From: Bacillus sp. FJAT-45037
GTDB taxonomy: Bacteria; Bacillota; Bacilli; Bacillales; Bacillaceae_D
NCBI RefSeq assembly: GCF_002797325.1
Contig: NZ_KZ454938.1
Span: forward strand, 291,322 to 355,321
DNA length: 64,000 bases
Reading direction: 5' to 3'
Below the pieces are notes generated by a model. That model was not told where the DNA came from and did no database searches. It saw only the letters and a program-made list of their open reading frames with translations. A program made the translations under genes and the position numbers. This document shows, in pieces, positions 1 through 8,926 of the stretch (position 1 is its first letter; the number at the start of each line of letters is the position of its first letter).

Positions 1-184
1 CCTCGCGTTTTCCTAAGGCATAGTAGATGAAGAAGCCAGTTAATAGGACAAATATAATTCCTTTTATTTTTTGGATATTGAGGTAGGTACCTAGATCTAA
101 TGCTAATACTAGGTAGTCTGTCGCAATAATCCAAACAACTCCTAGGAGAATATATAAGAGAAGCATTTTCTTTTTATAACTCAT
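1..184 (-). CDS. N-terminal fragment of a membrane sensor protein (partial)
   Basis: This minus-strand reading frame starts with ATG at 184 and runs off the left edge, giving 61 residues. Two hydrophobic segments are visible, at about residues 7-22 and 41-56, separated by a short loop with the sequence ATDYLVLALDLG and followed by basic GKR. A two-helix N-terminus of this kind (YILLGVVWI at the start) is often seen in PAS/GGDEF proteins and histidine kinases, but no signalling domain is inside the window, so the function is inferred. A weak Shine-Dalgarno sequence (AGAAGGG) lies somewhat far upstream of the ATG. The gene is divergent from the chemotaxis receptor that follows. Confidence 0.6.
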   Translation of the reverse strand, partial: MSYKKKMLLLYILLGVVWIIATDYLVLALDLGTYLNIQKIKGIIFVLLTGFFIYYALGKRE

Positions 185-661
185 GGAAACGTTCGCGCCC
201 TTCTATGCGTGATAAATATTTTTATGTCTCAGTTGGATAAAACGTCTTTTGGTTTGATAGCTATGTGCCATTTATACAAAGTTATGTTTACTTAACCAGT
301 TAGAACATTATCATACATAGTTCAGATTTGAAACACATTACTTTTAGGGTAAGCATACTTAATCAGTTGTTAAACCAGTAGTTTTCATTCATCAAAAGAC
401 CAATCATACTTCTTTACCTTTACTAGTATGTACGGTTCGAATCCTATTCAATCGCTAGTTAGATATGTAGTGAATTTCGTACGCTATTCAGTTGGAAATG
501 ATATTGATTCAGGGAATTGTCATATATTGACGATTTTTAAAAGTAAAAGTCTTTTTTCCTGTGTCTTTTAGTCTATAATGATGTGAGGAACATGTCGATA
601 AAAATAGCGGCGACTTTTTAGATGGAATGTACAAACGAATGGTAGTTAGGAGAGGATAGGA
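185..661. other. Intergenic region with no gene seen
   Basis: This AT-rich spacer of about 475 bases lies between two divergent genes. I find no convincing ORF, RNA gene or strong hairpin in it. It must hold the promoters of both genes; only a weak SigD-like candidate near its right end can be pointed to. Confidence 0.5.
576..601 (+). promoter_or_regulatory. Possible SigD-type promoter of the chemotaxis receptor
   Basis: TAAT at 576-579 and GTCGATAA at 594-601, 14 bases apart, resemble the SigD consensus (TAAA, about 15 bases, GCCGATAT). Motility and chemotaxis receptor genes in Bacillus are typically SigD-dependent, so the match fits the gene. Both elements carry mismatches. A TATAAT at 574-579 without a good -35 element is the alternative. 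Confidence 0.3.
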
Positions 662-2404
662 ATGAATTTACAGAAAAAGTTAATTATTATGTCGATATGC
701 TTGTTAATGCTACCGGCTTTAGCCATTGGAATTACCAGTTATGTTGCAGCTAAACAAAATTTAGATGCACAAGGACAGGTAAATTTAGAAAATGCGGTAG
801 AGATGGCTCTTTATCTAATTGACTCGATGAATGATCGCGTCGAGGCTGGGGCGATTAGCATAGAAGAGGCGCAAGAGCGAGTCAAAGAGCAACTCATTGG
901 CCCATTGCAAGCAGACGGAACACGATCGATTACGACAAATGCAGATTTAGGAGAGTATGGCTACTTTGTCATATACGATGAAACAGGTCTAGAGGTCGCA
1001 CACCCTACGATTGAGGGCGAGAATGTATGGGATGTTCAAGATAGCAAAGGGAATTATTTTGTTCAAGAACAGATCAGTACAGCATTAAATGGTGGAGGGT
1101 TTACAACGTATGATTGGAATTTGCCTAACCAACCAGACAATATTGAACCAAAGATCATGTATAATGCGTTCGATCCGAATTGGGGCTGGGTTGTCACCGC
1201 GGGATCTTACATGCTCGACTTTAATCAAGGAGCCAATGACATTCTTGTAACAATGATTGTCACGCTTGTCGTGTCCTCTCTTATTGGCATGGTCGTTGTC
1301 GTGTTATTTGCTAGAAATATTTCGCATCCTATTAAAAAAGTGACGCATCATGTTCAGCAAATAGCGGCTGGTGATTTAACTGGCGAAGAGTTAATTATCG
1401 ATCGTAAGGATGAGATTGGTGAACTTGCCAATAATACGAATCGAATGAAAGAACAATTAGAGCAATTATTGACTCAAGTGTCTGATACGACGTCTCAGCT
1501 TGCTGCATATTCAGAAGAACTAAATGCAAGTTCCACAGAGACTAGCAAAGCATCAGAGGATATTTCAACATCGATCATGAAAGTATCGGAAAGTTTGGAT
1601 GATCAAACAAACCAGGCACAAGGAACGAAGGAAGTTGTTCAATTAATTACTAATAAAATTCAACTGATCCTCAAACAAAGTGAGAAGGTCGATCATTTTA
1701 AAGAAGGCACACAACAGTCCTTGTCTAGAGGGAAAGAAACATTCGCTAAGACGATTGAGCAGATTGCTGTGATTGAAAAGAATGCAACAGAAACGGGTCA
1801 TACGGTAATGGAATTAAAACATAAGTCTGAAGAGATTGAGGGGATTATTTCGGTTATTACGAATATTGCCGACCAAACGAACCTTTTAGCTTTAAATGCT
1901 GCGATCGAGGCGGCACGAGCAGGTGAGCATGGTCGAGGGTTTGCAGTTGTAGCCGATGAAGTTCGTAAACTTGCCGAGCAATCGAACCAATCTGCAAAAG
2001 ATGTCCAAGCGTTAATAAAGGATATTCAATTAGGTATTGATACATCTGTTCAATCTATGGAAGGTGGCCGAATATCTGTCTTAAAAGGAATTGAACAAGC
2101 AGAACAAGCTGGGCAAGATGTGAATCAAATCGAGGAAACAATGAATGAGTTATCAGCAATGATTGCAGAAATTGTTTCCTCGGCAAATGAGATTTCTAAT
2201 GAAGCGACGATGATGAATGAGTCTGCAACAGAAACGAGTTCGTTGCTTGTCGAGTCATCTAGCTATACGCAAAGTGTAGCAGCAGCCTCAGAAGAACAAT
2301 TAGCAGCAATGGAAGAAGTGGCAGCATCGTCTGAATCTCTTGCACATATGGCAGAAGAGTTAAAGATGACAGTCGCAAGATTTAGTTTAAATAAAAATAA
2401 ATAA
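662..2404 (+). CDS. Methyl-accepting chemotaxis protein with Cache sensor domain
   Basis: Transmembrane chemoreceptor of 580 residues. A first membrane helix (about 7-28) is followed by an extracellular Cache-type ligand domain (about 35-190, with [10 protein letters not shown] and [11 protein letters not shown] typical of the fold), a second helix (about 194-218), a HAMP linker (about 219-270) and a long cytoplasmic coiled-coil signalling domain. The hairpin tip that contacts CheA and CheW is clear: [19 protein letters not shown] followed by [10 protein letters not shown]. Glu/Gln-Ala-rich segments on either side could carry methylation sites. The start has an AGGAGAGGAT ribosome site just upstream. 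The ligand cannot be deduced. No CheA or CheW gene is in the window; a CheX-like gene lies at 39958-40437. Confidence 0.96.
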   Translation: MNLQKKLIIMSICLLMLPALAIGITSYVAAKQNLDAQGQVNLENAVEMALYLIDSMNDRVEAGAISIEEAQERVKEQLIGPLQADGTRSITTNADLGEYGYFVIYDETGLEVAHPTIEGENVWDVQDSKGNYFVQEQISTALNGGGFTTYDWNLPNQPDNIEPKIMYNAFDPNWGWVVTAGSYMLDFNQGANDILVTMIVTLVVSSLIGMVVVVLFARNISHPIKKVTHHVQQIAAGDLTGEELIIDRKDEIGELANNTNRMKEQLEQLLTQVSDTTSQLAAYSEELNASSTETSKASEDISTSIMKVSESLDDQTNQAQGTKEVVQLITNKIQLILKQSEKVDHFKEGTQQSLSRGKETFAKTIEQIAVIEKNATETGHTVMELKHKSEEIEGIISVITNIADQTNLLALNAAIEAARAGEHGRGFAVVADEVRKLAEQSNQSAKDVQALIKDIQLGIDTSVQSMEGGRISVLKGIEQAEQAGQDVNQIEETMNELSAMIAEIVSSANEISNEATMMNESATETSSLLVESSSYTQSVAAASEEQLAAMEEVAASSESLAHMAEELKMTVARFSLNKNK

Positions 2405-2428
2405 AGAAGAGAAATAGACGGACGGATT

Positions 2429-2466
2429 GGAACATTACCTCATGAGTGGGGGCGTGTTCCTTTTTT
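2429..2466 (+). terminator. Intrinsic terminator after the chemoreceptor gene
   Basis: GGAACA and TGTTCC form the outer stem of a long hairpin followed by six T residues. It begins 25 bases after the chemoreceptor stop codon. Confidence 0.65.
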
Positions 2467-2531
2467 GTGGGTATGAAAGGACGTTAACGCTCTCTTACTG
2501 CATATACATTGATTTAGATGGAGGTGATTGT

Positions 2532-3140
2532 ATGAATATGTTTATTCTACCTGTAGATATACAAACTCATCACTTAGTTGAACCAAGACTAGATGTGTAT
2601 TATCCGCAACTCGCTCATCTCAAGGATCAGGCGATTGAAAAGAAGTTGAATGAACGAATTTTGAAGCAAATATCGACAATGATTCGTAAGCAAGGTTTTG
2701 ATGAGAATCCGATGACGGTCATTACAGGAGGATATGAAATTAAAACGAATGAACGTCATATTATCAGTCTAACGAATAGTCATTTTGCATTTTCTGGTGG
2801 GGCGCATGGGTTGACGATCCTTCGTTCATTGACAATGGATGTAGAAAAAGGGTCTGTTTATTCTTTAAAAGATTTATTTAAACCTGGTGCAGATTATATG
2901 AAGAAGCTTAATGAAATCATCGCTCTTCAAATCAAAGAGCGAGATCTTCCACTACTAAATTCATTTGACGGAATTGCACCAAATCAATATTTCTATCTTG
3001 CTGATAAAGCTCTCGTCTTGTATTTTCAATTATACGATCTTCTTCCTTATGCATTTGGTATTCCTTACTTCGTCATCTCAGTGTATGAAATCCAAGATAT
3101 GATTGATGAAAACGGACCACTTAGGCAGATGATTTACTAA
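2532..3140 (+). CDS. DUF4163/DUF3298-domain protein of unknown function
   Basis: The protein has 202 residues from the ATG at 2532, which is preceded by GAGGTGATT; an upstream in-frame ATG at 2427 lies inside the preceding terminator and is rejected. The central FSGGAHG motif and the C-terminal segment (LYDLLPYAFGIPYFVISV) match the tandem DUF4163/DUF3298 fold known from the extracellular part of the anti-sigma factor RsiV and from many stand-alone proteins. No signal peptide or membrane helix is visible, so it is probably cytoplasmic, unlike RsiV. No sigma factor gene is adjacent. The role is unknown. Confidence 0.8.
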   Translation: MNMFILPVDIQTHHLVEPRLDVYYPQLAHLKDQAIEKKLNERILKQISTMIRKQGFDENPMTVITGGYEIKTNERHIISLTNSHFAFSGGAHGLTILRSLTMDVEKGSVYSLKDLFKPGADYMKKLNEIIALQIKERDLPLLNSFDGIAPNQYFYLADKALVLYFQLYDLLPYAFGIPYFVISVYEIQDMIDENGPLRQMIY

Positions 3141-3252
3141 CGCATCCCCTCTTAAAATAGGAGCAATCTTTGTTTCGGCCATGTATTAAAGGAAGAGAAT
3201 AATAAACGTCGAATAGTTTATTAAGAGAATATATCAATGAGGGGATGAAAGC

Positions 3253-4665
3253 ATGAACATGTTCATAGGTGGTTCGTGGATTGGTCAAGATCTTGATAAA
3301 ATTGCAGTCATGAATCCAGCAACAGGTGAGAAAGTTGGCATGGTTCCTGATGGTGGAGAAAACGAGGCAAAAGTAGCCGTTGATGCAGCGCATAAAGCAT
3401 GGAGGTTATGGTCGAAAAAGACGGCTAGTGAACGTAGTAAGGTACTCATGAGTTGGTTTCGTAAGATTGAAGAAGCCACAGATGAGTTAGCTGAATTTAT
3501 GACGAAGGAACAAGGGAAGCCTTTTAAGGAAGCGCAAGGAGAGATTGGTTACGCAAACTCGTTTATTGAGTGGTACGCAGAGGAAGGGAAACGAATTTAC
3601 GGAGAAACGATCCCTGCCTCTGCCGAGAACAAGCGAATTTTTATTCAGCGACAAGCAGTTGGAGTCGTTGCAGCAATTACGCCTTGGAATTTTCCAGCCG
3701 CGATGATTACACGCAAAGTTGCACCAGCTTTAGCTGCAGGTTGTACGGTTGTTGTAAAACCAGCTATACAAACACCTTTAACAGCACTGCGCCTAGCAGA
3801 GTTAGCTGACGAAGCAGGAGTGCCAAGTGGTGTCATAAATGTGGTCACAGGGGATGCCAAAACGATTGCCGGTGTGTGGCAAGAAGATTCTCGTGTACGC
3901 AAACTTACCTTCACAGGATCAACAGAAGTAGGGAAGATCTTAATGAAAGGTGCAGCAAAAACGATGAAGAAGATTTCTTTAGAGCTTGGCGGGCAGGCAC
4001 CATTTATTGTTATGGCTGATGCCGACCTAGATGCAGCAGTTTCCCATTTTGTTGCATCAAAATATCGGAATGCCGGTCAAACTTGCGTCTGTGCAAACCG
4101 TATTTACGTGCATGAAGATGTCGTAAATGCTTTCACGGACAAAGCGAAAGAGGCCGTTTCTGCATTAAAGGTAGGAAATGGACTAGAAGAGGGAGTTGAT
4201 TTAGGTCCACTCATTGATGAAGACGCTGTTCGAAAGGTAACGGAACATATTAACGATGCAAAGGAAAAAGGAGCAGAGGTTGTTCTTGGTGGCCACGAAC
4301 CGAACGGACAATATTATGAGCCTACCGTTTTACGTGGCGTGACAGAAGAGATGCTGTGTATGAAAGAAGAGACATTTGGACCGCTTGCACCGATCTCGAC
4401 TTTCCAAACTGAAGAGGAAGTCATCGAGAGGGCAAATGGAACCCCATTCGGTCTTGCTGCGTATGTGTTCACACGTGATATTGGTCAAGCGATTCGAATA
4501 AGTGAAGGGCTTGAGTTTGGCATTATTGGGATCAATGATGGCTTACCGTCTGTACCGCAAGCGCCATTTGGAGGGTACAAAGAAAGTGGCTTAGGTAGAG
4601 AAGGTGGTCATCACGGCATGGACGAATTTTTAGAAGTGAAATATATTTCCTTAGCATTTGAATAG
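3253..4665 (+). CDS. gabD: NAD(P)-dependent succinate-semialdehyde dehydrogenase family
   Basis: Aldehyde dehydrogenase of 470 residues, normal length for the GabD family. It oxidises an aldehyde, most likely succinate semialdehyde, to the acid using NAD(P). The nucleotide-binding segment ITPWNFP is present, the general-base Glu is E244 in ELGGQAP, and the catalytic nucleophile is C278 in GQTCVCANR, which has the second Cys common in GabD. The cofactor-site segment reads KPAIQTP, where the usual polar residue before QTP is Ile. The start has GAGGGGATG upstream. No gabT or GABA permease is adjacent, so the substrate is inferred from family resemblance. It converges on dps and shares a terminator with it. 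Confidence 0.9.
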   Translation: MNMFIGGSWIGQDLDKIAVMNPATGEKVGMVPDGGENEAKVAVDAAHKAWRLWSKKTASERSKVLMSWFRKIEEATDELAEFMTKEQGKPFKEAQGEIGYANSFIEWYAEEGKRIYGETIPASAENKRIFIQRQAVGVVAAITPWNFPAAMITRKVAPALAAGCTVVVKPAIQTPLTALRLAELADEAGVPSGVINVVTGDAKTIAGVWQEDSRVRKLTFTGSTEVGKILMKGAAKTMKKISLELGGQAPFIVMADADLDAAVSHFVASKYRNAGQTCVCANRIYVHEDVVNAFTDKAKEAVSALKVGNGLEEGVDLGPLIDEDAVRKVTEHINDAKEKGAEVVLGGHEPNGQYYEPTVLRGVTEEMLCMKEETFGPLAPISTFQTEEEVIERANGTPFGLAAYVFTRDIGQAIRISEGLEFGIIGINDGLPSVPQAPFGGYKESGLGREGGHHGMDEFLEVKYISLAFE

Positions 4666-4671
4666 AGTACA

Positions 4672-4710
4672 AAAAAGAGAGAATCGGATGGTTGTCCGAT
4701 GCTCTCTTTT
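4672..4710. terminator. Bidirectional terminator between gabD and dps
   Basis: AAAAGAGAG-(A)-ATCGGA pairs with TCCGAT-(G)-CTCTCTTTT around a TGGTTG loop. A-tracts and T-tracts flank it on opposite sides, so it can end transcripts from both converging genes. Confidence 0.85.
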
Positions 4711-4714
4711 GGAA

Positions 4715-5155
4715 TTATTTTAAGAATGAACGGAGCATCCAGTTATGCTTCTCAAGTGACTGGTGGATGGCAAGTAACATATCGGCAGTAGTTTCATCGC
4801 CTAATGAATCAGCGGCTTCCATTCCTTCTTTTAATTCATCGATCAATTTTGTGAAGTCTTCAGATAGCTCAGTAACCATCTCTTCGGCTGTTTGACCAGT
4901 CTTAGCTTCTTCGATCGTTGATGTTTCAAGAAATTCTTTCATAGTTGCTACAGGATGACCCTTTAGCGCTAGTAAACGCTCCGCTAGCTCATCAATGTAT
5001 GTGGAGGATTCGTTGTATAGTTCTTCAAACTTTGCGTGTAAGGTAAAGAATTGTGGACCTTTAACATACCAATGATAGTTATGTAGTTTTACAAAAAGAA
5101 CACTCCAGTTAGCAATCTGCTTGTTTAAAATAACGGATACTTTATCTTGAGTCAT
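4715..5155 (-). CDS. dps: Dps-family ferritin-like DNA-protection protein
   Basis: Protein of 146 residues, the usual Dps/MrgA length. Dps dodecamers oxidise and store iron with hydrogen peroxide and protect DNA in stressed or stationary cells. The dinuclear iron site at the subunit interface is recognisable in [25 protein letters not shown] and [14 protein letters not shown] (His, Asp and Glu ligands in family order). The start is the ATG at 5155, preceded by GAGAGGAAT. A more upstream in-frame start at 5206 is ruled out because it lies upstream of the -10 element of a SigB-type promoter at 5193-5218. B. subtilis dps is likewise controlled by SigB, so general-stress expression is a sound inference. 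Confidence 0.95.
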   Translation of the reverse strand: MTQDKVSVILNKQIANWSVLFVKLHNYHWYVKGPQFFTLHAKFEELYNESSTYIDELAERLLALKGHPVATMKEFLETSTIEEAKTGQTAEEMVTELSEDFTKLIDELKEGMEAADSLGDETTADMLLAIHQSLEKHNWMLRSFLK

Positions 5156-5192
5156 ATTCAACCATTCCTCTCTTGTAATCGTCTCTTTATCT

Positions 5193-5218
5193 TTACCCCT
5201 AATCAACGAGCATTAAAC
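5193..5218 (-). promoter_or_regulatory. SigB-type promoter of dps
   Basis: On the minus strand GTTTAA (5218-5213), a 14-base spacer and GGGTAA (5198-5193) match the SigB consensus GTTTAA-N12-14-GGGTAT with one mismatch. It lies about 40 bases upstream of the dps ATG and settles the choice of start codon. Confidence 0.75.
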
Positions 5219-5241
5219 GTAAATATGGTAATTATTTACGT

Positions 5242-5919
5242 CTACTTTGCCTCAATAATCGTCGCTTCTATTACATCCCCACCATGAATCTGTGTGAACA
5301 TTTTTGCTACAGAGTCAACAAGCTGCTGGGCTTCATCAGTTGACATAGAAGGCTTTATGTAGATGAGATGCGTTGCCTTGGCTGTCTCTTTGGTGACGCT
5401 TGTTTTTATTGAATCAACAATCAAGCTTCCAAAAGCGCCTTGTTGATCGGAGCTTATAATTTTACCTGTCATATTATTTACTCGTCCATTAATCCCTTGA
5501 TACTCTTCTCCTTGATGACCAAGTCGTACAACGATATCGCCAGTTATTTTTTCCGAATCATAAAGACCCATCGGAATTTGATATTGCAATGAGAAGAAAG
5601 TATTTAGATCAACGGCCGATTGAATGCTAGATATAAGTTTGTTTTGTTTAATTCTTCTAAGCAGCGCTTCATGAGAAGGACGGTACTTAGAAGGATCAAT
5701 GTTTAGTTGTTTGAAAACAGCTCTCCATTCGGCGACACCTGCAAAGTCTGTTAACTCTTTTTCGGCTAGTTCCATTTGTAAAGTTTCTTGGAAAAACTGT
5801 AAACGACCTTTTAACATTTGAGGTGAATCACTAATCACGATAGAATGGTATGAGATCAGTCCAAGCTTAAAAGTAGGAACGACAGATGAGATGCTTGGAT
5901 CAATTTTTATAGGTAACAT
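5242..5919 (-). CDS. B3/4 (PheRS beta editing-like) domain protein
   Basis: Protein of 225 residues from the ATG at 5919, which has GGAGG eight bases upstream; the longer frame to 6054 would run into queG and lacks a ribosome site. The central region (LNIDPSKYRPSHEALLRRI, then the segment ending VDLNTFFSLQYQIPMGLYD) is the hallmark of the B3/B4 domain, which in phenylalanyl-tRNA synthetase beta chains removes tyrosine mischarged on tRNA-Phe. Free-standing members are common in Firmicutes. Editing or a related aminoacyl hydrolysis is an inference from the fold; no activity is shown here. It is divergent from queG, with only 73 bases between the two start codons. Confidence 0.85.
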   Translation of the reverse strand: MLPIKIDPSISSVVPTFKLGLISYHSIVISDSPQMLKGRLQFFQETLQMELAEKELTDFAGVAEWRAVFKQLNIDPSKYRPSHEALLRRIKQNKLISSIQSAVDLNTFFSLQYQIPMGLYDSEKITGDIVVRLGHQGEEYQGINGRVNNMTGKIISSDQQGAFGSLIVDSIKTSVTKETAKATHLIYIKPSMSTDEAQQLVDSVAKMFTQIHGGDVIEATIIEAK

Positions 5920-5992
5920 AGGACAGCCTCCTGCATTTGTTGTATTCGTATTGTAGCATAAAGGTGGATTTGTCAGAAGAAAGGTGATTGGC

Positions 5993-7174
5993 ATGATACC
6001 CGCCCAATTAAAAGAAGAACTTATTGCATATAGTAAGACTATCGGAGTCGACAAAATCGGCTTTACAACAGCTGATCCTTTTTTAAGTTTAAAAGATCGC
6101 TTGTTAACGCAACAGGAGCTAGGCTTTCAGTCTGGGTTTGAAGAGCCAAATATTGATAAAAGAGTGGACCCGACACAAAACCTTGATGAAGCTAGAACAA
6201 TTATTTCGATTGCGCTCGCTTATCCTTCAAAATTAAAGAATGCTCCTAAAAATACGAAGGAAGCCCGTCGCGGAATTTTTTGTCGGGCCTCATGGGGGAA
6301 AGATTATCATGATGTGTTGCGTGATCGATTACAAAAGATCGAACAGTTTATTCTTGAGAAAGTTCCCAAGGCTCGGGCGGTCTCAATGGTTGATACGGGG
6401 GCGTTGTCTGACCGAGCAGTTGCAGAGCGAGCGGGCATTGGATGGAGTGGTAAGAACTGTGCGATCATTACACCTGAGTTTGGTAGCTATGTGTACCTAG
6501 GGGAAGTGATTACGACGGTTGCGCTTGAGCCAGATACACCAATGACTGATCAATGTGGAACGTGTAATCGCTGTGTGGACGCCTGCCCAACAGATGCGCT
6601 CGTCCAAGGCGGTCAATTAAATTCTCAAGCTTGTATTGCTTATCTGACTCAGACAAAAGGCTTTTTGCCTGATGAATATAGAGAGAAGCTTGGTAACCGT
6701 TTATATGGATGTGACACATGTCAGCAAGTATGTCCTGAGAATAAAGGCAAGGACGTTCACAACCATCCTGAAATGGAAGCTGATCCTGAGATTGCAAAAC
6801 CTGAGTTAAAACCTTTGCTGAGGATGAGTAACCGTCAATTTAAAGAGAAGTTTGGATATGTTTCAGGTTCATGGCGTGGGAAAAAACCAATTCAACGAAA
6901 TGCGATTATCGCATTGGCTCATTTTAAAGATGAGACGGCTTTACCCATCCTTCACCAACTGTTAAAAGAAGACCCTAGACCAGTTATTCGTGGGACCTCT
7001 GCATGGGCGATTGGAAAGATTGGACGTCATCACGAGAGTCTTCGTTATGATGAGGAAAGTCATCTTCAGTTAGCGAAAAAACATGAAAAAGACGATGAAG
7101 TGCTCTTAGAAATCGAAAAAGGGTTAGTATTGCTCAAAGATGAAACAAAAGTAATTGGTAAACATGTCCAATAA
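5993..7174 (+). CDS. queG: Epoxyqueuosine reductase QueG
   Basis: Iron-sulfur and cobalamin enzyme that reduces epoxyqueuosine to queuosine at the wobble base of tRNA, the last step of queuosine synthesis. The 393 residues contain two 4Fe-4S binding motifs, CGTCNRCVDACP and CDTCQQVCPENKG, and a C-terminal HEAT-like segment (around ALPILHQLLKEDPRPVIRG) that the family uses to hold tRNA. The start is the ATG at 5993 with AAAGGTGAT upstream; a GTG at 5984 is too close to that site. It heads a run of plus-strand genes (queG, ogt, amidase-domain, trmL) of which two modify tRNA. The B. subtilis homologue is YhbA. Confidence 0.96.
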   Translation: MIPAQLKEELIAYSKTIGVDKIGFTTADPFLSLKDRLLTQQELGFQSGFEEPNIDKRVDPTQNLDEARTIISIALAYPSKLKNAPKNTKEARRGIFCRASWGKDYHDVLRDRLQKIEQFILEKVPKARAVSMVDTGALSDRAVAERAGIGWSGKNCAIITPEFGSYVYLGEVITTVALEPDTPMTDQCGTCNRCVDACPTDALVQGGQLNSQACIAYLTQTKGFLPDEYREKLGNRLYGCDTCQQVCPENKGKDVHNHPEMEADPEIAKPELKPLLRMSNRQFKEKFGYVSGSWRGKKPIQRNAIIALAHFKDETALPILHQLLKEDPRPVIRGTSAWAIGKIGRHHESLRYDEESHLQLAKKHEKDDEVLLEIEKGLVLLKDETKVIGKHVQ

Positions 7175-7219
7175 TAAGGTAAGATGATGAAAACTGTACA
7201 ATCGGAAGGAAGGGCTCAC

Positions 7220-7750
7220 ATGGCAACACAAGCACAGCTTTTTTTTAATGAAATGGATAGTCCACTTGGTACCCTCACAATCGTTGCAACAGAACGTGGT
7301 GTTCGTCATATTCATTTTGGTCATTTAGAAACTAGTACAGCAGCTTTGAAAGCAAAGTTGCGTAAACAAGGAATTACAGGTGAATTTGTTAAATGTGAAG
7401 ACACGTTGAATAATGTATGTACTCAATTAAAGGATTATTTTAATGGCGAGAGAGTAGAGTTTGATGTTCCTCTTGACCTATGTGGTACGCCCTTCCAACA
7501 AAAAGTGTGGGAAGCTTTAAGAAGTATTCAATACGGGGAAACCCGATCATATAAACAAGTAGCCGAAGTCATTGGGGCTCCAAAAGCTGTCCGGGCAATT
7601 GGGGGAGCGAACAATCAAAATCCAGTGCCAATTCTAATTCCATGTCATCGTGTGATTGGTAGTAATGGCGCAATGGTCGGGTATGGTGGCGGCTTAGATA
7701 AAAAAGAGATTTTACTTAGTCTTGAAGGAGCAATTGAGAAAATCTCATAA
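7220..7750 (+). CDS. ogt: Methylated-DNA--protein-cysteine methyltransferase
   Basis: Single-use repair protein of 176 residues that transfers alkyl groups from O6-alkylguanine to its own cysteine. The acceptor is C142 in the invariant IPCHRVIG motif. The helix-turn-helix region that flips the base is GETRSYKQVAEVIGAPKAV with RAIGGANNQNP, and the C-terminal GYGGGLDKKEILLSLEG completes the fold. The N-terminal domain (DSPLGTLTIVATERGV) is the typical ribonuclease H-like part. The start is the ATG at 7220 preceded by GGAAGGAAGGG. It follows queG closely and ends at a terminator. Confidence 0.96.
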   Translation: MATQAQLFFNEMDSPLGTLTIVATERGVRHIHFGHLETSTAALKAKLRKQGITGEFVKCEDTLNNVCTQLKDYFNGERVEFDVPLDLCGTPFQQKVWEALRSIQYGETRSYKQVAEVIGAPKAVRAIGGANNQNPVPILIPCHRVIGSNGAMVGYGGGLDKKEILLSLEGAIEKIS

Positions 7751-7766
7751 TGATAGAGTTTATTAG

Positions 7767-7795
7767 GTGTCTTCCTTTGCGAAGATGCTTTTTTT
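7767..7795 (+). terminator. Intrinsic terminator after ogt
   Basis: GTGTCTTC pairs with GAAGATGC (two wobble pairs) around CTTTGC and is followed by seven T residues. Confidence 0.75.
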
Positions 7796-7893
7796 CTTTT
7801 GCTTTTGTCTTCGAAAAAAACTCACATATCTCTTAGCCATTCGGCATATTACCCATGCAACAAGGCATAAGTTGTGAAATACGAGGTGATGAA

Positions 7894-8811
7894 ATGGAAA
7901 AGAGAATTGTTCAACCTATCCATGAGTTAATCCACTGGAGAAACGAACGTTATGTTCAACTTGGAAAAGAGATTGAAGAAAAAGAGCGATGGGAGGATGA
8001 GGTCGAGCTTCTGTGCTGGTTGAGAGCTCGAGATTCTCTTTTAAAAAGGGGGGCTGAGGTTATTCGCTCATATGCCACTGGTGATATTATTCGGAAGCAG
8101 CAAATCGGTAGGCAAGAACTAGTTGATTATGTAGTGAAATATGAGCAGTTTATTAAAGTTAAACGTAACATTTATCATACGGAAAGAATTGAAGAGAGGA
8201 GAGCATTTTTCGAAGATGGCAATCTTGTCAAAGACGTCGAACGGAAGCCGAAGCGGCTCATTAAAGAAGAGGATGGACAGTCAGCACCTCTCACGCTAAT
8301 TGACTTAGGAGAAAATAGGAATCTGAAATCGTCTTATAACCGATTAGAAGCAGTGAAGTATGCGGAGAGATGGTGGGATGAGTACAATCCAGCTTATAAA
8401 AAATTTACCGATAACTGTACAAATTTCATTTCACAGTGCATGCGTGCAGGAAGGGCACCGATGAACGGTGGAGGGAATCGCTCAAAAGGTTGGTGGTTCC
8501 ACAAGAACAATTGGAGTTACAGTTGGACGGTCGCTCATTCTTTTCGTTGGTATTTGAGTGGTGCGAAAGCAGGTCTAAGAGGGGTCGAACGTCAATCGGC
8601 CAGTGATCTTGCTCTTGGAGATGTGATTTGCTATGACTTTAACGGGGATGGCAGATGGCAGCATTGCACGATTGTTGTGGCTAAAGATGGGAACGGGGAA
8701 CCTCTAGTCAATGCTCAGTCAGCAAATAGTCGAATGCGTTACTGGAAATATGAAGATTCAACCGCATGGACGCCGAATATTAAGTATAAATATTTTCATA
8801 TTGAGGTTTAA
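7894..8811 (+). CDS. yhbB: Amidase-domain protein (YhbB-like)
   Basis: Protein of 305 residues with an N-terminal, largely charged helical region (1-150) and a C-terminal putative amidase domain (Amidase_6, about 160-300). The domain shows the likely catalytic Cys in FTDNCTNFISQCMRAG, a His in RWQHCTIVV and an Asn/Ser segment NAQSANSRM, in the order expected of a CHAP-like cysteine peptidase fold. A Trp-rich stretch (GWWFHKNNWSYSWTV) is characteristic of the family. No signal peptide is visible. The start is the ATG at 7894 after GAGGTGATG. Its place between ogt/queG and trmL matches B. subtilis yhbB. The substrate, possibly a wall peptide during sporulation, is unknown. Confidence 0.88.
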   Translation: MEKRIVQPIHELIHWRNERYVQLGKEIEEKERWEDEVELLCWLRARDSLLKRGAEVIRSYATGDIIRKQQIGRQELVDYVVKYEQFIKVKRNIYHTERIEERRAFFEDGNLVKDVERKPKRLIKEEDGQSAPLTLIDLGENRNLKSSYNRLEAVKYAERWWDEYNPAYKKFTDNCTNFISQCMRAGRAPMNGGGNRSKGWWFHKNNWSYSWTVAHSFRWYLSGAKAGLRGVERQSASDLALGDVICYDFNGDGRWQHCTIVVAKDGNGEPLVNAQSANSRMRYWKYEDSTAWTPNIKYKYFHIEV

Positions 8812-8813
8812 CA

Positions 8814-8851
8814 GGTAGCTAGTAACAGTTAGCTAAAAGCTATAAGCTACC
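8814..8851. other. Nested hairpin between the amidase gene and trmL
   Basis: GGTAGCT (8814-8820) pairs with AGCTACC (8845-8851), and inside it TAGCT-AAA-AGCTA forms a second stem. There is no T-run, so it may be an RNA stability or weak termination element rather than a classical terminator. Confidence 0.45.
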
Positions 8852-8926
8852 AGTTTCCTCGATGTAGATCAAATGGTATACTATACTTTATGAACGATTG
8901 AACATGTAGAAATAGAGGTGTGCCAT

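Noticed and set aside
434-444. GGTTCGAATCC, identical to a tRNA T-loop core
   Set aside because: The flanking bases do not form the T-arm stem, and no anticodon arm or acceptor stem is nearby. It could be a remnant but cannot be supported.
5219-5239. GTAAATA/TATTTAC palindrome upstream of dps as a PerR box
   Set aside because: It does not match TTATAATNATTATAA well and lies upstream of the SigB promoter; it may be an incidental AT-rich inverted repeat.
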